Shown: in pieces, positions 35,508-44,021 of the stretch
Layout of the letters: every line of letters begins with the position of its first letter
How positions within the stretch are numbered: the first letter of the stretch is position 1
Source: a virus
DNA: 64,000 bases
IMG/VR virus record: IMGVR_UViG_3300046787_000408
Span: 235,984 to 299,983 of that record
Direction: 5' to 3' (one strand)
Notes under the pieces: generated by a model
The model's input: only the letters and a program-made list of their open reading frames with translations
What the model was told of the DNA's origin: nothing
The model's database searches: none
Position numbers and translations under genes: made by a program

Positions 35508-36473
35508 CAGCTGATCAGCTAGTGCATGAGCTTGCACTACAAATTCTCTTTCCATTCGATCAGGCAGACCCCATAATGCCCATTCTCGGTTGCGTTCCAG
35601 TCTGCGTCGATAAGGCGTTAAATCAATTCGCCCTTGAATAAGATCGCGATTCAAGATCAGCGCTTGTTCAGCTCGTTCTAGTCCTAGATCATTGCTAATG
35701 GTGTCATAGCTGGTGTCAACTAGATCATCAAACATGTCAAACCCCATGCGGCGGCAATGCTCCACAATACCGGGATGGCCAATCACTATAGGTATCTGTT
35801 CCGCAGCAAATGCCATTAAAGTTTTTTCTGTCACAATACCAGTAGGATCAAAGTACTGAGTCTCGGTTACTATGTTAACAGCTGAACTACTGTACACATA
35901 GGACAGGGCCAAAAAGTTTGGATAATTTTCGCAGCCAAAGTAATTGCTGTAGTCAAATTCAGGCAAGGGTATTTCTGTGCCAAGACTCAGCCAGTTATTA
36001 TCGCCGCCCCAACTTTTTAATGTATATGCAACCCTGCTGCGATTCACACAGATTCTGCCATTTAGACACTGCCATGCATGGGTACGTGGTTGTGTCAACA
36101 TGTGGCGCCACTCGTCAAAGCCTGCAGCCAGGGCGTTGCAAAGGTCATAGTTGTGGTTGCTGAACTTGATAAGATTGATAGGACCAGAATAAAATTTGTC
36201 CAGATCAGCAGTCCAGTACGTGACTAGAACTTGCTTGGAATGTTCGCCGTAAAAACGTTCTATGGTTTCTAGCTCTAGCCATTTTCCGTCCCTAAAAGTA
36301 ATAAAATCAGTAAAGTGCAATACTACTAGAGTATTGGGAGTAAACTCAGCAACTGGCAAATTCAACGGCCATCCTGTGTTGTAATCGTAATCACCGCAGG
36401 TGACCTGATACCGAGTCACTAGGTCAAAGCCCATTGGTCCCAGTGTTTGATTGATAAAGTGTGCAAAATTCAT
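35487..36473 (-). CDS. glycosyltransferase-like protein (fucosyltransferase GT10-like end)
   Basis: A 328-residue protein. The C-terminal half contains GIVTEKTLMAFAAEQIPIVIG near 213-233, closely resembling the donor-binding segment of alpha-1,3-fucosyltransferases (ITEKTxxAxxAxxxPI). The N-terminal half is Tyr/Trp/Asn rich. It is likely to transfer a sugar. A TAAATA box lies 7 bp before its ATG on this strand, suggesting leaderless late expression. A related gene lies at 37134. Confidence 0.6.
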   Translation of the reverse strand: MNFAHFINQTLGPMGFDLVTRYQVTCGDYDYNTGWPLNLPVAEFTPNTLVVLHFTDFITFRDGKWLELETIERFYGEHSKQVLVTYWTADLDKFYSGPINLIKFSNHNYDLCNALAAGFDEWRHMLTQPRTHAWQCLNGRICVNRSRVAYTLKSWGGDNNWLSLGTEIPLPEFDYSNYFGCENYPNFLALSYVYSSSAVNIVTETQYFDPTGIVTEKTLMAFAAEQIPIVIGHPGIVEHCRRMGFDMFDDLVDTSYDTISNDLGLERAEQALILNRDLIQGRIDLTPYRRRLERNREWALWGLPDRMEREFVVQAHALADQLLPSYTP

Positions 36474-36475
36474 GT

Positions 36476-36498
36476 TGTGGTATTTACTCTGTAAATAC
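36476..36498. promoter_or_regulatory. divergent late-type promoter pair
   Basis: The 28-bp gap between divergent genes contains TATTTAC and GTAAATA as a near palindrome, giving a T4 late-like TAAATA box in each direction only 4-7 bp from the ATGs. Neither gene has a Shine-Dalgarno, so both transcripts may be leaderless. Confidence 0.45.
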
Positions 36499-36501
36499 TA
36501 C

Positions 36502-37146
36502 ATGCAACTCACAATTGAACAAGCTCTGGGCGCAGAATATCTTATGTTTTATCATGCAGCATGGCCAGTGGATCTATTGCAGCCAGTATGTACATTGCCC
36601 CAATGTGTTGCTGCTGTGAACCATGACATGGCCACAAAAGGCAAAGATCTACAGCAATGGAACAGTGTTCAGCAAGATGCAGTAGCAAGACTAATGTGGG
36701 TGAACTGGATCTATCAACGACTGGGCGCGGAGCCCATACGCAAGCCTGTACTCACACACTGGCACCTTGGGCAACACATAGTGGACTGTGGGGACACACG
36801 ATTGATGGCCTTGAATCTATTGTTGGACCCAGGAACTGTAGGAGTTGCAGTCACAGTGCCCGTGGAACATGCTGATCAATTTGGTGACTGGGATCCAATA
36901 CGCACCAATCAAGACTTGATTCAAGTTACTGGGTTTGGTAATACTGCTCAAGTCTTGCTTCGTTCTGGAACTGAGCAGGCCATTGAGTGGTTGGAGATTG
37001 GTGATCACACCACTGCTCATCACTTGCATTCTGTTGATCAGCGTGTGGGCATGATGCAGAATTACTTGAACCAGCAGTCTGCAGATTTTGAATTCTCAGT
37101 AGACTGGGCCCGCAGCTATATCAACTGGACAAATTATGCCAGTTGA
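36502..37146 (+). CDS. hypothetical protein
   Basis: A 214-residue protein, His/Trp rich (WHLGQHIVDCGDTRLMAL near 90), starting at ATG 36502 just after a TAAATA box. I see no known domain. It lies between two minus-strand glycosyltransferase-like genes and overlaps the second by 13 bp at the 3' ends. Confidence 0.55.
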   Translation: MQLTIEQALGAEYLMFYHAAWPVDLLQPVCTLPQCVAAVNHDMATKGKDLQQWNSVQQDAVARLMWVNWIYQRLGAEPIRKPVLTHWHLGQHIVDCGDTRLMALNLLLDPGTVGVAVTVPVEHADQFGDWDPIRTNQDLIQVTGFGNTAQVLLRSGTEQAIEWLEIGDHTTAHHLHSVDQRVGMMQNYLNQQSADFEFSVDWARSYINWTNYAS

Positions 37147-38219
37147 TTCATGTGTTGCTGCTGCCATGTGTCAAAGTCTCGTGGCCATTGTTGTTTAAAC
37201 GAAGCCAGTAATGCCTGATTGTGTGCAGCCGCCTGACTGCATCTCTGAGCAATTGTTGCAGGATCAGCAGTACGCATGTCGTTGACCACTCGCATGCTTT
37301 TCCAAACAAAAATGTTGTTTTTGTTTTCTACTTCCTTGAGACGGTCATAATGATTGTGATCAATAATGTCTCGCATGCAATCAAACCCCAGGCTTTCAAG
37401 ATAAGCCACACCGTATCGTCCCATGTATGCAGTCCATGGACTAGGCGAAACCAGCAAGCGAAATATCTTTTCGCTAAGTGCTACTGAGTTGTCACTGCTG
37501 TAGGTTTCACATTCAATGTTGGTGTAACTGCGAGTGTATATTTCGTCGTGTTCTAGTTCATGATTGCGCAGGGGAATTTGTGGCGCAACCAGTTTGAAAC
37601 TGGCTGACCAAAATTCTCGATCTTCCACAGACAAGTTTTCCCAAAAATCTGCAAAGTTCACTGCTAGTTGTTCAGGCGCTTCTAGTTCTCGACGCCCAAT
37701 GGTTCGTTGTGCATTGAAGTTTACATGGCCCTTGTGCAAGTGAGCTCGCTTGGCTATTTCCAGCATGAGTTTGAATCTACGTGTGTCTATACGATTCACA
37801 CTGAAAGTAAAATGTCGTTCAGGTTGCCATACTCGTGGTTGCGGAGCATAACTGTAGATTCCGTAGAAGCTGGCCGGCAAACGCCACACACGATATTGAG
37901 TAGGGCAAGTGATATAGTTGTCAGTGATCACTGTGGTGTTCTTGTCCCACAAGTAAGGCAGGTCCACATGATAGTCACTACTGCAACTGCGAATGTCGTC
38001 TACCAAACATACCACAACTTGTTGATCTCCACGACGCCAAACTCTGCGATCCACACCTTGACTCTGAGCTGAATTGTCAATGGGTTCGTAACCCAGGTTG
38101 GAGAGAGCATTGGTAAAATAAGTGGCTGTGGCTTCTTCTTGCTGAAGGCACTGACTGTGTTGCCATATCTCATCGTCGTATATGAATTTTTTGGTGTGCG
38201 GATCAAGGTTTGTGGTCAT
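37134..38219 (-). CDS. glycosyltransferase-like protein, relative of the 35487 gene
   Basis: A 361-residue protein whose C-terminal segment (VALSEKIFRLLVSPSPWTAYMGRYGVAYLESLGFDCM in part, near 240-276) follows the same plan as the TEKT..A....PIVIG segment of the 35487 gene, with divergent residues. It ends in helical, Gln/His-rich sequence. TAAGTA lies 5 bp before the ATG. Sugar transfer is inferred by analogy only. Confidence 0.5.
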   Translation of the reverse strand: MTTNLDPHTKKFIYDDEIWQHSQCLQQEEATATYFTNALSNLGYEPIDNSAQSQGVDRRVWRRGDQQVVVCLVDDIRSCSSDYHVDLPYLWDKNTTVITDNYITCPTQYRVWRLPASFYGIYSYAPQPRVWQPERHFTFSVNRIDTRRFKLMLEIAKRAHLHKGHVNFNAQRTIGRRELEAPEQLAVNFADFWENLSVEDREFWSASFKLVAPQIPLRNHELEHDEIYTRSYTNIECETYSSDNSVALSEKIFRLLVSPSPWTAYMGRYGVAYLESLGFDCMRDIIDHNHYDRLKEVENKNNIFVWKSMRVVNDMRTADPATIAQRCSQAAAHNQALLASFKQQWPRDFDTWQQQHMNQLA

Positions 38220-38246
38220 TCAAATACTTACCGGTTGATGTTTTGG

Positions 38247-38275
38247 TTGACCAAATAATCCAGATCGCTTATACT
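38247..38275 (+). promoter_or_regulatory. sigma70-type promoter
   Basis: TTGACC at 38247-38252, 17-bp spacer, TATACT at 38270-38275; GAAAGGAG at 38303 then serves the ATG at 38317. It starts the small-gene operon leading to the NAD genes. Confidence 0.7.
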
Positions 38276-38316
38276 GTAATTGTAGTAGTTGATAACCCAG
38301 GCGAAAGGAGCTCAAA

Positions 38317-38511
38317 ATGGCAGAAGTCAAACTTTCCGGACTGTATAAAGTCACAGTAACTGAATATGAGCGGGGTTGGGGACAACGTGTTGACCCCAAT
38401 GATACCCGGTTCTTTACTACACTGCCCGAAGCTGAAGCTTACAAAGCTCGTTGGGAAACAGGCGGTAACCCTGATTATTACTGGCGTGCTGAAATCCAAA
38501 AAGTAAGCTAA
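38317..38511 (+). CDS. small hypothetical protein
   Basis: A 64-residue protein (MAEVKLSGLYKVTVTEYERG start) with its own promoter, AAGGAG ribosome site and terminator, so it is a single-gene unit. Beta-rich first half, then PEAEAYKARWETGG. Function unknown, but the dedicated control suggests strong early expression. Confidence 0.65.
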   Translation: MAEVKLSGLYKVTVTEYERGWGQRVDPNDTRFFTTLPEAEAYKARWETGGNPDYYWRAEIQKVS

Positions 38512-38522
38512 AGTATACACCA

Positions 38523-38550
38523 GGTAGTACTACAAAAGTACTACCTTTTT
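38523..38550 (+). terminator. intrinsic terminator
   Basis: A 9-bp stem GGTAGTACT / AGTACTACC with a 5-nt loop, followed by TTTTT. It ends the single-gene unit upstream. Confidence 0.8.
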
Positions 38551-38565
38551 CATGTGCAAAAACGG

Positions 38566-38594
38566 TTGACCAAAAATGCCCAATTTGCTATAAT
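38566..38594 (+). promoter_or_regulatory. sigma70-type promoter with conserved spacer
   Basis: TTGACC at 38566-38571, 17-bp spacer, TATAAT at 38589-38594. The spacer reads AAAAATGCCCAATTTGC, nearly the same as the promoter at 42123, and followed by the same ATACACAT. Conservation of the spacer suggests a regulator site. Confidence 0.8.
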
Positions 38595-38600
38595 ATACAC

Positions 38601-38939
38601 ATGAACACAAAAACAGTAACCCGTAAAAAGCGCTCAGATCGTACTCACATCATTTACATGATTGAGTCGGGCTCTGACTTCTATATTGGTGTTACTGCTA
38701 AAACTGCATCAACTGTGAAACTGAGTGTTATGACTCGTTGCCGCAAGCACCTGTATCGTTCACGTAGCGAAGACAAGAGCTGGATGCTGTACGAAACCAT
38801 GCGTGAGCGTGGTGTTGGTGAGTTCACTGTGCGTGTTTTGGATGTGGTGCGCGGCAAGACTCAAGCCCACAACCTGGAGCGTGGCTTGATCCGTGAGATG
38901 AAGCCAAATTTGAACACAGACGTGCGTGGTGTTGCATAA
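38601..38939 (+). CDS. GIY-YIG endonuclease-like protein
   Basis: A 112-residue protein with IIYMIESGSDFYIGVT near 17-32, which fits the GIY-YIG core, then RCRKHLYRSRSED and ERGLIREMKPNLNTD near 93-107, where the catalytic Glu and Asn would lie. Standalone GIY-YIG proteins cut DNA as homing or restriction enzymes. It starts only 6 bp after the -10, so the message is close to leaderless. Confidence 0.7.
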   Translation: MNTKTVTRKKRSDRTHIIYMIESGSDFYIGVTAKTASTVKLSVMTRCRKHLYRSRSEDKSWMLYETMRERGVGEFTVRVLDVVRGKTQAHNLERGLIREMKPNLNTDVRGVA

Positions 38940-38951
38940 GGAACAATCAAA

Positions 38952-39179
38952 ATGAGAACACAATTACAAGCCGAAATGAAACGCATTCGTGACCTGTTGC
39001 CCACAGAGTTGTTTGAAGGCAGCAAGGACTGGCGCGAAGGCAATACAGTTGAACGCATTGAATGGCTGCTTTCCATGTACGAAAGTTCAAAGCAAGAAGT
39101 TGAGCGTTTGGAAAAGTTGGTCGACGATATTGAAGATGATCTTGCTACCGAAAGGCAGTTTAACTTTGATCGGACTTGA
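38952..39179 (+). CDS. small coiled-coil protein
   Basis: A 75-residue acidic protein. The second half (QEVERLEKLVDDIEDDLATE) is a heptad coiled coil. AAGGAAC precedes the ATG. Its 3' end overlaps the -35 of the next promoter. Unknown function. Confidence 0.6.
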   Translation: MRTQLQAEMKRIRDLLPTELFEGSKDWREGNTVERIEWLLSMYESSKQEVERLEKLVDDIEDDLATERQFNFDRT

Positions 39180-39204
39180 CAAATAATACTAAAGGTGTTA
39201 TACT
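39176..39204 (+). promoter_or_regulatory. sigma70-type promoter
   Basis: TTGACA at 39176-39181, 17-bp spacer, TATACT at 39199-39204. It drives the operon containing the 118-residue protein, the NadM-Nudix gene and the Nampt gene. Confidence 0.75.
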
Positions 39205-39263
39205 AAGACTAAATACAAAGCAACGAGATAGACTCCGAGCACATTTATACAAAGGATTTTTGT

Positions 39264-39620
39264 ATGCCAAAAGCAACTACATTCACCATCAAAAAAGCCT
39301 ATGCACTGAGTGCAATAGACAAAGCAGGCAAGCGTGTCTATTACGACACTGACTCACACAGCGGCGGCTATCCATACTGGAGCCCGTACTTCAACCAACA
39401 CAAGACTTGGGAATCGCTGGGCAAGATTCCAACATTCTCCAGCACAGACTACATGCGTCGAGATGTTACAGTCATCGAAGCACTTGAAGTTAAAATTCAA
39501 GCCAAGGTAGTTTCTACTACTGAAATCGTTTCAGAAGCACGAGCAAAGGCCATGGCAGAGATTGCCAAAATTGAACAAGAACTGCGCCGCAAAGTCGCCA
39601 TGTTGGAAGGTACAAAATGA
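39264..39620 (+). CDS. hypothetical protein heading the NAD operon
   Basis: A 118-residue protein (MPKATTFTIKKAYALSAIDK start) with a YYDTDSHSGGYPYWSPY segment near 28 and a C-terminal helix (AEIAKIEQELRRKVAML). AAAGGAT lies upstream. ATGA overlap with the NadM-Nudix gene means coupled translation. I see no catalytic motif. Confidence 0.6.
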   Translation: MPKATTFTIKKAYALSAIDKAGKRVYYDTDSHSGGYPYWSPYFNQHKTWESLGKIPTFSSTDYMRRDVTVIEALEVKIQAKVVSTTEIVSEARAKAMAEIAKIEQELRRKVAMLEGTK

Positions 39621-40633
39621 AAAAATACGATACCTTGGTCCTTATTGGACGCTTTCAACCTTTTCATAACGCTCACTTGGAGATTGTCAAGCGTGCCACC
39701 GCACTTTGCGATCGGCTGATTATTGTTGTTGGTAGTTCGCGCCAACCACGCACTTACAAGAATCCATTTACGTTCGAAGAACGTGCGCGAATGATTCGCG
39801 AAGCTACCATGGGCCTTAGCTTGCAGATTGCCATTGAACCCAACACTGATACTATCTATAACGATCAAGCCTGGGCAGTTCGTGTACAGCAAATTGTGGC
39901 ACAACACACCAAGTCCGGCGAACGTGTGGGTATCATTGGTCACAAAAAAGACGACAGCAGTTTCTACCTTGACATGTTCCCACAGTGGGGTTACGAAGAT
40001 GTCGAGCTGGTAGAATTCCTTAGTGCCGTTGATGTACGTGACTTGTATTTCAAATGGACTTTTAACAGCAACTTTATCAAGAACGTTGTTCCTGAATCAG
40101 CTTATGATTTCTTAATGGCCTTTCGCCAAACTGAAGAGTTTGCACAGACCATTCGTGAACGCGAGTTCATTGCAGAACACAATAAACAGTATGCAGGCCT
40201 CAAGTATCCTCCAATTTTTTCGACTGCTGATGCAGTTGTGATTTGTTCAGGTCATGTGTTGATGATCAAACGCCGTGCCGAGCCAGGTCGAGGTTTATGG
40301 GCACTGCCCGGTGGCTATGTCAATGCTCGAACTGACAAGTCGGTAGAAGATGCGGCTATCCGTGAACTACGCGAAGAAACTATGATCAAAGTACCAGCTC
40401 CAGTTTTGCGTGGTAGCATTCAACGCAGTAAGGTGTTCGATGCTATCGACCGTAGCCCAAGAGGACGTATTATTACTCATGCGTTTCACATTCAATTACC
40501 CGACGGCGAACTGCCTAAGGTAAAAGGAAGCGATGACGCTGAAAAGGCACGGTGGGTGCCTATTGCAGAAGTCCGGTCGGAGGACTGCTTTGAAGACCAC
40601 TACGAAATCCTGCAACATTTTGTAGGTGCCTAA
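39617..40633 (+). CDS. nadM: bifunctional NMN adenylyltransferase / Nudix hydrolase
   Basis: A 338-residue two-domain enzyme. Residues 10-20 (IGRFQPFHNAH) carry the H-x-x-H nucleotidyltransferase motif that joins NMN and ATP to NAD+. The C-terminal domain has a Nudix box near 230-255 (GGYVNARTDKSVEDAA, then RELREET), which hydrolyses nucleotide diphosphates such as ADP-ribose. This fusion is known from cyanobacteria and phages. With the next gene it forms a two-step nicotinamide-to-NAD+ route. Confidence 0.9.
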   Translation: MKKYDTLVLIGRFQPFHNAHLEIVKRATALCDRLIIVVGSSRQPRTYKNPFTFEERARMIREATMGLSLQIAIEPNTDTIYNDQAWAVRVQQIVAQHTKSGERVGIIGHKKDDSSFYLDMFPQWGYEDVELVEFLSAVDVRDLYFKWTFNSNFIKNVVPESAYDFLMAFRQTEEFAQTIREREFIAEHNKQYAGLKYPPIFSTADAVVICSGHVLMIKRRAEPGRGLWALPGGYVNARTDKSVEDAAIRELREETMIKVPAPVLRGSIQRSKVFDAIDRSPRGRIITHAFHIQLPDGELPKVKGSDDAEKARWVPIAEVRSEDCFEDHYEILQHFVGA

Positions 40634-40674
40634 GCGATAGACGCAAAGGCTTTTAACTTTAAAGGAACTTTAAA

Positions 40675-42072
40675 ATGAAACTCGCAAAAAATCTTATCCT
40701 CAACACTGACAGCTACAAAGTCAGTATGTTCAAACAATATCCAGCAGGAACCACAGGTGTATACTCGTATATTGAGTCGCGGGGCGGACGTTACAATCGA
40801 ACAGTTATGTTCGGACTCCAGGCCTTTATCAAAGAGTACTTGCTCGAACCAATCACTCAAGCAGATATCGATATCGCTGATGAAATCCTTACCGCACACG
40901 GTGAGCCTTTCAACCGAGCAGGATGGCAGTACATTCTTGACAAGCGCGACGGATACCTCCCAGTTGTTATTCGATCCGTCCCTGAAGGAACAGTGGTACC
41001 TGTGTCCAACGTCTTGGCAACAATTGAAAACACTGATCCAGAGTGCTTCTGGTTGACCACTTGGTTGGAAACAGCCCTGCTTCGTGCAGTGTGGTATGGT
41101 ACTACTGTGGCAACACAAAGTTATACAATTAAACAAGTGATTCTTGACTACTTGGAGAAGACAGGTGAACCTAGTACTATTGATTTTAAGTTACACGATT
41201 TTGGTGCTCGTGGTGTTAGTAGCATGGAGAGCGCAGGAATTGGTGGGGCGGCACACTTGGTTAATTTTATGGGTACGGATACTATTACTGGCGTGCTTTT
41301 TGCTAGGGAGTATTACAATGCTGGCGTCGCTGGGTTCTCCATCCCAGCCGCTGAACACAGCACAATCACCAGTTGGGGTCGTGACGGAGAAGTTGACGCC
41401 TACCGAAACATGCTCAACCAGTTTGCCCGTGCAGGCAGTGTCCTCGCCGTTGTTTCTGACAGCTATGATATCTACAATGCTGCCAGCAAGCTCTGGGGAG
41501 AAGAACTGCGTCAACAAGTAATTGACAGCGGCGCTACTGTTGTTATTCGTCCTGACAGCGGTGATCCTGTTGAAGTTAACCGTAAGCTGGTTGAGATCCT
41601 GGGAGAGAAGTTTGGGTACACAGTAAACGCTAAAGGCTTCAAAGTGTTGAACAATGTACGTCTTATTCAAGGTGATGGCATCAACGAGCTTACAGTTCGT
41701 AGTATTCTTGGTGCGTTCATGGCCATGGGCTGGAGTGCCGACAACATTGCTTTTGGTATGGGTGGCGCTCTACTTCAAATTGTAGATCGTGACACACAGC
41801 GTTTTGCAATGAAATGCAGTGCTATGCAAATGAACGGTGAGTGGGTTGATGTTGTCAAAGACCCTGTCACTGATCCTGGCAAGAAGAGCAAGGCAGGTCG
41901 TGTAACACTTTGGAAGTCAGGCGTTGAATTTGCATCAACTGTTGGACAGCCACTGAATTGGACAGACCAAGGCATTGGTCCTTGGACAGAGGCTTTGGAA
42001 GAAGTCTATCGCGATGGAAAGTTGATCAAAGAAATTGACTTTGCTACTGTGCGAGCCAACGCTAAAAAGTAA
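40675..42072 (+). CDS. nadV: nicotinamide phosphoribosyltransferase
   Basis: A 465-residue Nampt/NadV. It converts nicotinamide and PRPP to NMN. Family features include LNTDSYKVSMFKQYP near 10, LHDFGARGVSSMESAGIGG near 178, and RPDSGDPVE near 292 binding the phosphate. AAAGGAAC precedes the ATG. Paired with NadM, this matches the NARP2 NAD+ reconstitution route by which phages restore NAD+ destroyed by host defences. Confidence 0.93.
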   Translation: MKLAKNLILNTDSYKVSMFKQYPAGTTGVYSYIESRGGRYNRTVMFGLQAFIKEYLLEPITQADIDIADEILTAHGEPFNRAGWQYILDKRDGYLPVVIRSVPEGTVVPVSNVLATIENTDPECFWLTTWLETALLRAVWYGTTVATQSYTIKQVILDYLEKTGEPSTIDFKLHDFGARGVSSMESAGIGGAAHLVNFMGTDTITGVLFAREYYNAGVAGFSIPAAEHSTITSWGRDGEVDAYRNMLNQFARAGSVLAVVSDSYDIYNAASKLWGEELRQQVIDSGATVVIRPDSGDPVEVNRKLVEILGEKFGYTVNAKGFKVLNNVRLIQGDGINELTVRSILGAFMAMGWSADNIAFGMGGALLQIVDRDTQRFAMKCSAMQMNGEWVDVVKDPVTDPGKKSKAGRVTLWKSGVEFASTVGQPLNWTDQGIGPWTEALEEVYRDGKLIKEIDFATVRANAKK

Positions 42073-42087
42073 TACTTTAGCGCACCT

Positions 42088-42120
42088 AAAAAGTAGTACT
42101 TGTGTACTACTTTTTTTTTT
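42088..42120 (+). terminator. intrinsic terminator
   Basis: AAAAAGTAGTAC, 4-nt loop, GTACTAC and a run of ten T. It closes the NAD operon and has A and T tracts on both sides, so it could act in both directions. Confidence 0.85.
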
Positions 42121-42122
42121 GG

Positions 42123-42151
42123 TTGACTCAAAATGCTCAATTTGTTATAAT
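42123..42151 (+). promoter_or_regulatory. sigma70-type promoter with conserved spacer
   Basis: TTGACT at 42123-42128, 17-bp spacer CAAAATGCTCAATTTGT, TATAAT at 42146-42151, then ATACACAT as at 38566. It drives the small-gene operon to 46.0 kb. Confidence 0.8.
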
Positions 42152-42182
42152 ATACACATAGCAAAGCAAAAAAGAGCACACA

Positions 42183-42347
42183 ATGGCAATTCTAACCCGT
42201 GAACAAAAGTCCCAGAAGATTATGGAACTTGAGATTGAAGCCAGCAAGATCGTCCAGCAAGCAAGTGGTAGCATTTATAGTTCTAATCTGTTTCCAAAGT
42301 ATCTGAAACTGGTTCGTAAAATTCAAAAACTGAGGGATTCGCTATGA
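42183..42347 (+). CDS. small helical protein
   Basis: A 54-residue protein (MAILTREQKSQKIMELEIEA start), mostly one long helix, basic at the end. First gene of the operon, overlapping the next by ATGA. Unknown. Confidence 0.55.
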   Translation: MAILTREQKSQKIMELEIEASKIVQQASGSIYSSNLFPKYLKLVRKIQKLRDSL

Positions 42348-42553
42348 CAAAATTCGTACACATCGTTCAAGTCCATCCCGTAGAGAATGGTGAGCCTAAC
42401 CTGTACAAGGTCAAGGCAGAGCGTGAGTTTGCGACTAAAGAACAAGCCGATGCGTGGATCATAGATCACAACAGACTGCATGATCCATACGAATGGAATT
42501 ATGAAGCAGTCTACTACGGCTGTGTCAACGATGAAACCGGAGAACTGGTATGA
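42344..42553 (+). CDS. small hypothetical protein
   Basis: A 69-residue acidic protein (MTKFVHIVQVHPVENGEPNL start) with an alternating beta-helix pattern. ATGA overlaps at both ends. No motif recognised. Confidence 0.6.
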   Translation: MTKFVHIVQVHPVENGEPNLYKVKAEREFATKEQADAWIIDHNRLHDPYEWNYEAVYYGCVNDETGELV

Positions 42554-42804
42554 ACATCCAAACCGTAGCAGTCAATCTGCGTAACACAATTGCCGGCAAG
42601 GAAAATATGTTGCTGGCTGTTCAACAAGAGCGAACCTTTGTTGGTTTGCGTGATGGCGAAGATATCGCACTTAAAACAACTGCCCAGTTCCTTACTATCA
42701 ACATCGGCGAACTCAAGCGTATCTTGCAGGATGTGGAACAGTGTATTCCTAAGAGTGAATATTCCCTCGATGGCCCAATGATTAAAATGTTCCGAGAGGA
42801 CTAA
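42550..42804 (+). CDS. small hypothetical protein
   Basis: An 84-residue protein (MNIQTVAVNLRNTIAGKENM start). FVGLRDGEDIALKTTAQFL suggests a small beta sheet. ATGA overlap upstream, 1-bp gap downstream. Unknown. Confidence 0.6.
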   Translation: MNIQTVAVNLRNTIAGKENMLLAVQQERTFVGLRDGEDIALKTTAQFLTINIGELKRILQDVEQCIPKSEYSLDGPMIKMFRED

Positions 42805-42805
42805 A

Positions 42806-43534
42806 ATGAGCATTATCACAGCATACAAATCAGACGCAGACGGCAAGATCTTTGAAGACAAGTCAAAGTATCAAGCCCACCTGCGAACACTGGCCCGACA
42901 TCGCAATGCTCAACGCAAACTGCAAATTGCCGAAGCAGCCAAAGATGCTGCCTGGGCTGAACTGTACGAGCGTGAGCAAAGCATTGACGACTGGATGCAA
43001 ATGGTTATTGACAACCAGCACCTGTTCTGGGCCGAAGCTGCCGAGGGCGATCCTTACGACTGGGAATGTGTTGGCAAAAAAGTTAGTCGACGCAAAGATG
43101 CTCAAGTTGTGCCGGTGCCGCGGCTGTTGCAGATCACTCACAGCCTGCGCTGGAACGACATGGTTAGTAATAGCCACTCATGTCCTGTAGGTGGTGTTCA
43201 ATGCTGGAGCAGCCACGAAGCCAAGGACGGTCGCCCACGTGGCTACCCAGGTTGGCAAGGACGTATTGACTGGCTGGTTGAATGGCCTAAAGAGTTTGAC
43301 GGTATCTATCTTGGCAGCGACTTGTTCTCTAAAGGTACTTTCCGCAGTGGTCGTCAACGTGCTCACACTGGTACAGGCGGTGGTGGTGGCGGGTACTTTG
43401 ACAAAGAGTTCAATACCTGGTGCCAGCGTCCTGGCTACAGTTTCAGCATCTTTGCCAGTGACTGGCCGGGCATGGCTCGTTACCATGAGAAGCGTAAAAT
43501 GTGGAAAACACTCAGCACCAAGGAGTTTGCATGA
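42806..43534 (+). CDS. hypothetical protein with Gly-rich loop
   Basis: A 242-residue protein, the largest of this operon. The N-terminal third is helical (AQRKLQIAEAAKDAAWAELY). The middle is Trp-rich (WNDMVSNSHSCPVGGVQCW). A Gly run (GTGGGGGGYFDKEFN) near 190 precedes FASDWPGMARYHEKRKMW. It looks like a small conserved T4-like early protein, but I cannot assign a function. Confidence 0.55.
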   Translation: MSIITAYKSDADGKIFEDKSKYQAHLRTLARHRNAQRKLQIAEAAKDAAWAELYEREQSIDDWMQMVIDNQHLFWAEAAEGDPYDWECVGKKVSRRKDAQVVPVPRLLQITHSLRWNDMVSNSHSCPVGGVQCWSSHEAKDGRPRGYPGWQGRIDWLVEWPKEFDGIYLGSDLFSKGTFRSGRQRAHTGTGGGGGGYFDKEFNTWCQRPGYSFSIFASDWPGMARYHEKRKMWKTLSTKEFA

Positions 43535-43806
43535 ACGAACGAATTAAAGAACTTGCCCGCAAAGCTGGCATCAGCATCCTGTACGAATACGATGGGTACG
43601 ATGGTCATGCTGGTGTTTTAAACTTTGACGACATTGAAAAGTTTACCCAACTGCTGGTAAGCGATGTGCTTCGCGAAGTCGACACCCGTGCATACGTTTC
43701 GGGTGACCGTGCCTGGAGCGATGACCTGGATCGTCCCTGGATCGAACTGGAGTACGGCTTTGGCAAATTAGCTGATGCACAACGTCAAGCAGGAAAGAGA
43801 AAATAA
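43531..43806 (+). CDS. small hypothetical protein
   Basis: A 91-residue protein starting MNERIKELARKAGI, a pattern frequent in small phage and plasmid proteins, followed by FDDIEKFTQLLVSDVLREV. I choose the ATG at 43531 overlapping the upstream TGA. The next gene starts on its last base. Confidence 0.65.
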   Translation: MNERIKELARKAGISILYEYDGYDGHAGVLNFDDIEKFTQLLVSDVLREVDTRAYVSGDRAWSDDLDRPWIELEYGFGKLADAQRQAGKRK

Positions 43807-44021
43807 TGGGATACATTTACATCTTGATGATCTGGACTGTAGTTGGTGTAGGTGACGCCAAGGGTTCTCGCACAGTGGTCAAATACGATTGGCGACCTCT
43901 AGGTGAGTTTCATATGGAAGAAGGCCGGACGAACATGAAGTCTGCCCTGCAAATGTGCGAAGATGCTGCAAAGCAACTTGGATTGAAGTATGAAAACTAC
44001 CGTTGCGTGAGGAGCAAATGA
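43806..44021 (+). CDS. small hypothetical protein
   Basis: A 71-residue protein with a hydrophobic start (MGYIYILMIWTVVGVGD) that may be a short membrane helix or a beta strand, ending LGLKYENYRCVRSK. 1-bp overlap upstream, ATGA downstream. Unknown. Confidence 0.55.
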   Translation: MGYIYILMIWTVVGVGDAKGSRTVVKYDWRPLGEFHMEEGRTNMKSALQMCEDAAKQLGLKYENYRCVRSK

